Origin: JANLYQ01 sp031365725
Lineage (GTDB): Bacteria; Actinomycetota; Actinomycetes; JACCUZ01
Assembly: GCA_031365725.1 (NCBI GenBank)
Contig: JANLYQ010000039.1
Location: 1-29,573, forward strand
Direction of reading: 5' to 3'
Length of the DNA stretch: 29,573 nucleotides
Shown here: positions 24,577 through 29,573 of the stretch, piece by piece
Layout: each line of letters starts with the position of its first letter
Position numbering within the stretch: position 1 is the stretch's first letter
The notes under the pieces: generated by a model
What the model was told of the DNA's origin: nothing
The model's input: the letters and a program-made list of their open reading frames with translations, nothing else
Database searches by the model: none
Translations under genes and position numbers: made by a program

Positions 24577-24588
24577 CAGGATGTGCGG

Positions 24589-26322
24589 GTGTCTGACGAC
24601 CTCACTCTTGCCGCCGCCACCACGACCTCAGCCTTCGCCACCGACGCCCCCGACGGCGCCGTCCCGTGGTGGCGCACGGCAGTCATCTACCAGGTCTACA
24701 TCCGCAGCTTCGCCGACGGTGACGGCGACGGCATCGGCGACCTCGCGGGCATCCGGTCCCGGCTGCCCTACTTGCGTGACCTCGGTGTCGACGCGGTCTG
24801 GATCACACCTTTCTACCCCTCGCCGATGGCCGATGGCGGCTACGACGTCGCCGACTACCGCGACATCGAGCCACTGTTCGGCACCCTCGACCAGGCTGAG
24901 GCACTGATCCAGGAGGCACACGCGCTGGACCTGCGGGTTGTCGTCGACATCGTGCCCAACCACACCAGCGACAAGCACGAGTGGTTCCGGGCGGCGCTGG
25001 CCGCAGCACCCGGCTCCCCCGAACGCGGGCGCTACGTCTTCCGGCCCGGAACGGGGCCGGACGGCGCGCAGCCTCCCACCGACTGGCACTCGGTCTTCGG
25101 CGGGCCGGGCTGGTTGCAGGTGCCCGACGGTCAGTGGTTCCTGCACATGTTCGCACCCGAGCAGCCCGACCTCGACTGGGAGAACCCCGAGGTGGTCGAG
25201 GACTTCCACACCACGTTGCGGTTCTGGCTCGACCGCGGCGTCGACGGCTTTCGCATCGACGTGGCCAACGCGCTCAAGAAGGACCAGACCTTCCCCGACC
25301 TCGGCCCGATCGACCAGGGCGACGCCGCGCTGCAGGTCGGCCCGCACCACCCGTTCTGGGACCGCGACGAGGTGCACGAGATCTACCGCGGCTGGCGCAA
25401 GGTCAGCGACTCCTACGACGGTGACCGGGCCTTCGTCGCCGAGGCCTGGGTGGACGACCCCGAGCGGCTCGCGCGGTACACCCGGCCCGACGAGCTGCAC
25501 ACCGCGTTCAACTTCGCGTTCCTCCGCTCGGCGTGGGACGCGGCCGAGATCCGTCGCACCGTCGACTCGTGCCTCGCCGCGGCCTCAGGTGTCGGTGCGC
25601 CCACGACGTGGGTGCTGTCTAACCACGACGTCACCCGCCATGCCACCCGCTATGCCCGCTTGGACTCCACCGGCGGCGGCGTCGCCGACGACGAGCGCGT
25701 CACGATCGACACCCCGCTGGACCCGGCACTCGGTCTGCGGCGCGCTCGAGCGGCCACCCTGCTGATGCTGGCGCTGCCCGGCTCGGCCTACGTCTACCAG
25801 GGCGAGGAGCTCGGCCTGCCCGAGGTGCTCGACCTGCCCGAGTCCGTCCTCGCCGACCCGATCTGGGAACGATCCGGGCACACCGTCCGCGGGCGCGACG
25901 GAGCCCGGGTGCCGGTGCCGTGGACGGCGTACGGGCCGTCGCTGGGCTTCGGCTCGGGCGCGCCCTGGCTGCCGCAGCCCACTGCCTGGGCCGGTGCCGA
26001 CGGGCTGTCGGTCCAGGCCCAGCAGGGCAGGGACGGCTCCACCCTCGAGCTGTACCGCGCGGCGCTGGCCTGTCGCCGCCAGCTGGCCGTCGAGCCGGTA
26101 GGGACGCCAATCGACTGGCTGGCCACGCCGGACTCTTCGCTGGCCTTCCGGCGGCCGCGAGCGGGCGGCGGGTCGGTCGTGTGCGTGGTCGCCGTGGGGG
26201 GCCGGGACGTCCCCCTGCCGGCGTACGACGAGGTGCTGGTCGCGAGCACGCCACTCACGGCAGCAGCAGACGGCACCGCCGTGCTGCCCGGTGGGGGTGC
26301 CGCGTGGTTGCGCACCACGTGA
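24589..26322 (+). CDS. GH13 alpha-glucosidase (AglA-like)
   Basis: A 577-aa glycoside hydrolase that removes glucose from alpha-1,4 (perhaps alpha-1,6) oligosaccharides. The family regions are VVVDIVPNHTSDKH (I), GFRIDVANA with nucleophile D224 (II), FVAEAWV with acid/base E285 (III) and SNHD with D347 (IV). The N-terminal VIYQVYIRSFADGDGDGIGDLAG and the FYPSPMADGGYDVADY block mark the oligo-1,6-glucosidase/alpha-glucosidase subgroup. No signal peptide, so cytosolic. The start is GTG 24589, with AGGAT about 7 nt upstream; GTG 24583 is in frame as well. Corresponds by position and type to Rv2471 (aglA). A hairpin follows the stop. Confidence 0.93.
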   Translation: MSDDLTLAAATTTSAFATDAPDGAVPWWRTAVIYQVYIRSFADGDGDGIGDLAGIRSRLPYLRDLGVDAVWITPFYPSPMADGGYDVADYRDIEPLFGTLDQAEALIQEAHALDLRVVVDIVPNHTSDKHEWFRAALAAAPGSPERGRYVFRPGTGPDGAQPPTDWHSVFGGPGWLQVPDGQWFLHMFAPEQPDLDWENPEVVEDFHTTLRFWLDRGVDGFRIDVANALKKDQTFPDLGPIDQGDAALQVGPHHPFWDRDEVHEIYRGWRKVSDSYDGDRAFVAEAWVDDPERLARYTRPDELHTAFNFAFLRSAWDAAEIRRTVDSCLAAASGVGAPTTWVLSNHDVTRHATRYARLDSTGGGVADDERVTIDTPLDPALGLRRARAATLLMLALPGSAYVYQGEELGLPEVLDLPESVLADPIWERSGHTVRGRDGARVPVPWTAYGPSLGFGSGAPWLPQPTAWAGADGLSVQAQQGRDGSTLELYRAALACRRQLAVEPVGTPIDWLATPDSSLAFRRPRAGGGSVVCVVAVGGRDVPLPAYDEVLVASTPLTAAADGTAVLPGGGAAWLRTT

Positions 26323-26336
26323 CATCGCGGTAAACA

Positions 26337-26351
26337 CCGACCTCCGGTCGG
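26337..26351 (+). terminator. Hairpin after the alpha-glucosidase gene
   Basis: CCGACC and GGTCGG form a perfect 6-bp stem with a 3-nt loop, starting 15 bp after the stop codon. No T-run follows. Confidence 0.5.
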
Positions 26352-26360
26352 CGTATCCGA

Positions 26361-26389
26361 TGGACTCTGTCGGTGCCCTGTCCTAGCGT
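26361..26389 (+). promoter_or_regulatory. Candidate promoter of the MMPL exporter gene
   Basis: TGGACT (26361-26366) and TAGCGT (26384-26389) are separated by 17 bp and fit the actinobacterial housekeeping pattern TTGACx / TAnnnT with one change. They lie between the hairpin after the alpha-glucosidase gene and the GTG at 26455, leaving a leader of about 60 nt. Confidence 0.4.
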
Positions 26390-26454
26390 CCTCACTGGGA
26401 CACCTGCCCACCCCTGCCCTTGCCGCTCCCCCGCACCACCCTGGAGACCCTGCC

Positions 26455-28632
26455 GTGACCCGTCTCGCCGAGTTCGTCCTCCGCCACCGCAAGCTTGTGA
26501 TGCTCTTCTGGTTGATCATGTTCATCGCCGGTGGCGCCTCGGCCTCCCAGGTGAGCTCGCGGCTCTCGGCCGACTTCTCGTTGCCCGGCCAGCCCGGCTA
26601 CGAGACCGAGAAGCAGATCCTGGCGACGTTCGGCAACGGCGGGTCCAACCCACCCACCATCGCTGTGGTCACGGTCCCGGCAGGCACCACGGTCGACCAG
26701 CAGCTGGACAAGATCACCCCGGTCTTCGACAAGATGAAGGCGGCGGTGACGGGGACCCGGTTCGTGGACTATGCGGGCACCAAGAACAAGGTCTTCCTCA
26801 CCAAGGACGGCCGCACGACCTATGCCCTCGTCTACCCCATTCCCTTCAAGACGTTCACCGACGTCGGTCCGGATGTGGCGATGAAGCCGATCCTGGCGCA
26901 GGCCAGCAAGGACACCGGCTTCACCTTCGGAGTGACCGGTTACAACCTGCTGGCACAGGGCTCGGACACCTCGACCGGACCGAGCATCCTGGTCGACACG
27001 ATCCTCGGTGGGGTTGGAGCGCTCTGCGTGCTGGCGTTCCTCTTCGCGTCGTTCCTCGCGTTGATCCCACTGCTGGTCGCCGCGGTCTCCATCCTCACCA
27101 CACTGATGATCGTGCTGATCGGCACCTACGTCACCGACATCAGCTTCGTCGTGCAGTTCCTCATCTCCCTGGTCGGGCTCGGTGTCGCCGTCGACTACTC
27201 GTTGCTGGTGGTCAACCGTTGGCGTGAGGAGCGGGCGCACGGTCGGGACAACCATGAGGCCGTCGTGGTGGCCATGCAGTTCGCCGGTCACGCGGTCGTC
27301 GCGAGTGCCGGCACTGTGGCGATCAGCCTGTTCGCCCTGCTGGCGATCCCCGTGCCGCTGCTGCGCAGCATGGGACTGGGCGGCATGCTCATCCCGCTGG
27401 TCAGCACCGCAGTGATCCTCACCCTGCTACCCGCAATGCTCGGCAGCATCGGCCCGCGCATCGACTGGCCGCGCATCCGGCACGAGGAAAAGGCGTCCCC
27501 CGGCTGGTCGGCGTGGGCGCGCATGATCGTGACGCACCGCTGGATCGCCGCCGGTGTCGCCCTGCTGGCCCTCGGTGCCCTGCTGGTCCCGATCGCGAGC
27601 ATCAAGATCGGCCAGTCTTCGACGAGCTCGTTGGCGAGCAACGGTCCGGCCTTCGACTCCCTCAAGGTGCTGCGCGAGGGCGGCGTGCCCAGCGGGGTGG
27701 TGTCCCCGATGGAGGTCCTGGTCAGAGGATCAGATGTCGGCGCGTCGGCCGACTCGATCGCCGCGAAGGCATCCACAGTCCCGGGTGTCGCCGGCGCATT
27801 CGCTCCCAACGACAAGGAATGGCGCACCGACGGCGCGGCCGTCGTCGGCGTGATCCCCGACGTCGAGACCTCCGACTCGAGCAAGGCCGGCATCGCCAGC
27901 GACGTGAAGACGGCGATCCAAGGGACACCCGGCTTCATCGGCATCGCCGGTGTCGGACCGACCATCGTGGACTACATCAACGCGGTCTACAAGAAGTTCC
28001 CGATCAGTCTCGGTCTGATCGCACTGGTCACGTTCATCCTGCTCGTGCGCACCTTCCGGTCGATCCTGCTGCCGATCAAGGCGGTCCTGCTCAACATCAT
28101 CTCGGTCAGCGCGACCTTCGGAGCAACGGTGCTGTTCTGGCAGCAGGGGCACGGCTCGGAACAGATCTTCGGCATCGCCCCGACCGGCGCGATCACCTTC
28201 TGGGTGCCGGTCGTGATCTTCGCGTTCCTCTTCGGCCTGTCGATGGACTACGAGGTGTTCATCCTGGCCCGCATGCGTGAGGAGTACGACAAGACCGGCA
28301 ACACCGACGAGGCAGTCGTGACCGGCCTCGCTCGCACCGGTCGACTCGTGACCGGCGCGGCCATGATCCTCTTCCTGTCCTTCGTCGCCCTGTCGTCCTC
28401 CCCCGGCACCGACATCAAGGTCTTTGCCACCGCGCTGGGCATCGGCATCCTGCTCGACGCGACCATCGTGCGGGCGTTGCTGGTCCCGGCGCTGGTGTCG
28501 TTGTTCGGTCGGTGGAACTGGTGGCTGCCCCCGGGCATCGCCAAGATCCTGCGCGTCGAGCCGCACGGGGCCATCCCCGAGCAGCGCAGCCCGATCCGCG
28601 ACGGTGAGCGCCAGCTCGAGCCGTCCGTCTAG
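26455..28632 (+). CDS. MMPL/RND-family membrane transporter
   Basis: A 725-aa member of the MMPL group of RND transporters, which use the proton gradient to export lipids or drugs. Both halves are recognisable. Each has one helix (about residues 14-34 and 363-385), an extracytoplasmic domain and a helix bundle. The conserved Asp-Tyr pairs are GVAVDYSLLVVNRWREE in the first bundle and GLSMDYEVFILARMREEY in the second. The C-terminus is short and polar. GTG 26455 has GGAG 8-9 nt upstream. It lacks the long C-terminal domain of MmpL3. No lipid-synthesis genes are adjacent, so the cargo cannot be inferred. It converges on the thioesterase gene with only 17 bp between stops. Confidence 0.93.
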   Translation: MTRLAEFVLRHRKLVMLFWLIMFIAGGASASQVSSRLSADFSLPGQPGYETEKQILATFGNGGSNPPTIAVVTVPAGTTVDQQLDKITPVFDKMKAAVTGTRFVDYAGTKNKVFLTKDGRTTYALVYPIPFKTFTDVGPDVAMKPILAQASKDTGFTFGVTGYNLLAQGSDTSTGPSILVDTILGGVGALCVLAFLFASFLALIPLLVAAVSILTTLMIVLIGTYVTDISFVVQFLISLVGLGVAVDYSLLVVNRWREERAHGRDNHEAVVVAMQFAGHAVVASAGTVAISLFALLAIPVPLLRSMGLGGMLIPLVSTAVILTLLPAMLGSIGPRIDWPRIRHEEKASPGWSAWARMIVTHRWIAAGVALLALGALLVPIASIKIGQSSTSSLASNGPAFDSLKVLREGGVPSGVVSPMEVLVRGSDVGASADSIAAKASTVPGVAGAFAPNDKEWRTDGAAVVGVIPDVETSDSSKAGIASDVKTAIQGTPGFIGIAGVGPTIVDYINAVYKKFPISLGLIALVTFILLVRTFRSILLPIKAVLLNIISVSATFGATVLFWQQGHGSEQIFGIAPTGAITFWVPVVIFAFLFGLSMDYEVFILARMREEYDKTGNTDEAVVTGLARTGRLVTGAAMILFLSFVALSSSPGTDIKVFATALGIGILLDATIVRALLVPALVSLFGRWNWWLPPGIAKILRVEPHGAIPEQRSPIRDGERQLEPSV

Positions 28633-28649
28633 TTGTCGTGTAGCGGCGG

Positions 28650-29060
28650 TCAGCTGGGCCCTTCGACGTACTGCTCGAGGAAGGAACGCTCCTCGGAGCT
28701 GACCCGGCGCGGCCGGCCCGCCTGCAGGTCGTAGGGCACCAGCAGCGACGCGGCGCGGGCGAACACGGTGTCCTCGTCGTGCACCTCGTAGCGAATCTCG
28801 AACGACGCGCCTTTGATCGCGGCGACCCACAGGTCGATGTCGACGCCCCGCTGGTGGTAGACCAGCGGGCGCTTGTAGTCGATCTCGTGCCGGGCGACGA
28901 GGACACCTTTGGCCAGGGCGTCGAGGCCGTGCTCGGAGCCGAGCGCGAACAGCATGTCGACCCGCGACTCCTCGAGGTAGGTGAGGAAGACCACGTTGTT
29001 GACGTGACCGTAGGCGTCCATGTCCGACCAGCGCATGGAGCAACGGAAGCGGTGCCGCAC
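28650..29060 (-). CDS. Acyl-CoA thioesterase (4HBT hotdog fold, Rv2475c-like)
   Basis: A 136-aa hotdog-fold protein with the 4-hydroxybenzoyl-CoA thioesterase signature MRWSDMDAYGHVNNVVFLTYLEESR near the N-terminus, where D15 is the presumed catalytic acid. The central VARHEIDYKRPL and VDIDLWVAAIKGASFEIRYEV strands complete the fold. GTG 29058-29060 has GAGGGGG 8 nt upstream; an open frame continues upstream but has no similarity. Members hydrolyse acyl-CoA esters in the cytosol; the chain-length preference cannot be read from the sequence. It lies 70 bp downstream of ettA, and the gap contains a TTGCTTGAGG direct repeat. Confidence 0.9.
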   Translation of the reverse strand: MRHRFRCSMRWSDMDAYGHVNNVVFLTYLEESRVDMLFALGSEHGLDALAKGVLVARHEIDYKRPLVYHQRGVDIDLWVAAIKGASFEIRYEVHDEDTVFARAASLLVPYDLQAGRPRRVSSEERSFLEQYVEGPS

Positions 29061-29098
29061 GCGTCTGTCCCCCTCGCTCGGACTACTGGGCTGGCTCA

Positions 29099-29123
29099 GG
29101 CTGCTTGAGGTTGCTTGAGGTTG
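29099..29123. repeat. Short direct repeats downstream of ettA
   Basis: Two and a half adjacent copies of a TTGCTTGAGG-type 10-mer lie just past the ettA stop. They could be slippage-derived. No hairpin is evident. Confidence 0.5.
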
Positions 29124-29130
29124 CTCGGGA

Positions 29131-29573
29131 CTAGTCGCGGGTGAGCTTGCGGTAGGTCGCCCGATGCGGCCGGGTGGAGTCGATCCCGAGGCGCTCGACC
29201 TTGTTGCGCTCGTAGGACTCGAAGTTGCCCTCGAACCAGAACCACTGCGAGTCACCTTCATAGGCGAGGATGTGGGTCGCCACCCGGTCCAGGAACCACC
29301 GGTCGTGGGACACCACCACCGCGCACCCGGGGAACTCGAGCAGCGCGTTCTCCAGCGAGGACAGCGTCTCGACGTCGAGGTCGTTGGTCGGCTCGTCGAG
29401 CAGCAGCAGGTTGCCGCCGATCTTGAGGGTCAACGCGAGGTTGAGCCGGTTGCGCTCGCCACCGGACAGCACACCGGCCGGCTTCTGCTGGTCCGGGCCT
29501 TTGAAGCCGAACGCGGACACATAGGCGCGGGACGGCATCTCGACCTGGCCGACCTTGATGTGGTCGAGCCCGT
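29131..29573 (-). CDS. ettA: Energy-dependent translational throttle protein EttA (C-terminal part; runs off the window)
   Basis: The C-terminal 147 residues of an ABC-F ATPase that binds the ribosomal E site and gates the first elongation step according to ADP/ATP ratio. The second nucleotide-binding domain is visible: ABC signature LSGGERNRLNLA, Walker B LLLLDEPTNDLD and switch SHDRWFLDR. The ending HILAYEGDSQWFWFEGNFESYE and a short basic tail match EttA rather than other ABC-F subfamilies. The AYVSAFGFKGPDQQK stretch before the signature supports this. The stop is TAG at 29131-29133. The N-terminal half and start codon lie beyond position 29573. Confidence 0.95.
   Translation of the reverse strand, partial: GLDHIKVGQVEMPSRAYVSAFGFKGPDQQKPAGVLSGGERNRLNLALTLKIGGNLLLLDEPTNDLDVETLSSLENALLEFPGCAVVVSHDRWFLDRVATHILAYEGDSQWFWFEGNFESYERNKVERLGIDSTRPHRATYRKLTRD

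Overview
The window is high-GC DNA with dense, mostly convergent or divergent gene pairs, frequent GTG starts and ATGA stop/start overlaps. The gene set (paired clpP1/clpP2, a mycothiol-type DsbA-like reductase, an Eis-type acetyltransferase, GlbO, a SigE-family sigma factor) points to a chromosomal region of an actinobacterium, probably a Propionibacteriales/Nocardioidaceae-like organism. The backbone order clpX, clpP2, clpP1, tig, tRNA-Pro/tRNA-Gly, rpiB, Rv2466c-like, pepN, DUF5130, HNH, glbO, aglA-like, thioesterase, ettA matches, as I recall it, the Mycobacterium tuberculosis Rv2457c-Rv2477c region. Most of the window is therefore ancestral core with lineage-specific insertions.

Layout. 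1-3.8 kb: proteostasis genes on the minus strand (tig, clpP1-clpP2 with an ATGA overlap, then the start of clpX). A 94-bp concentric palindrome and a ClgR-like box lie between tig and clpP1. 3.9-5.8 kb: tRNA-Pro and tRNA-Gly, then a decaying segment with a remnant of an NmrA/QorB-like oxidoreductase, an OsmC-like gene, and a truncated, frameshifted TMEM175-type channel gene. 5.8-9 kb: a large secreted beta-helix protein and a membrane-anchored PP2C/SpoIIE phosphatase, both minus. 9.1-15 kb: an Eis-type acetyltransferase, rpiB, a DUF429 protein, a DsbA-like mycothiol-dependent reductase (active site CPWA) and aminopeptidase N. 15.1-18.7 kb: a minus-strand group of HNH endonuclease, malQ, a small membrane protein and a DUF5130 protein. 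18.8-23.7 kb: a plus-strand run of prolyl oligopeptidase, MscS channel (ATGA-coupled), SigE-family sigma factor and its membrane partner (ATGA-coupled), closed by a 19-bp perfect-stem terminator. 23.7-29.6 kb: OsmC peroxidase, truncated hemoglobin glbO plus a GH13 alpha-glucosidase, an MMPL/RND exporter, an acyl-CoA thioesterase and the C-terminal part of ettA.

How the genes work together. Protein folding and degradation (Tig, ClpXP1P2, PepN, prolyl oligopeptidase), redox and peroxide defence (two OsmC proteins, Rv2466c-like reductase, GlbO) and alpha-glucan turnover (MalQ, GH13) dominate. I see no prophage, transposon, CRISPR array or obvious defence or biosynthetic system. The most interesting signals are the concentric palindrome, the monothiol CPWA reductase, the two pseudogenes, the Asp-repeat/His tail of trigger factor and the coupled peptidase-channel pair.
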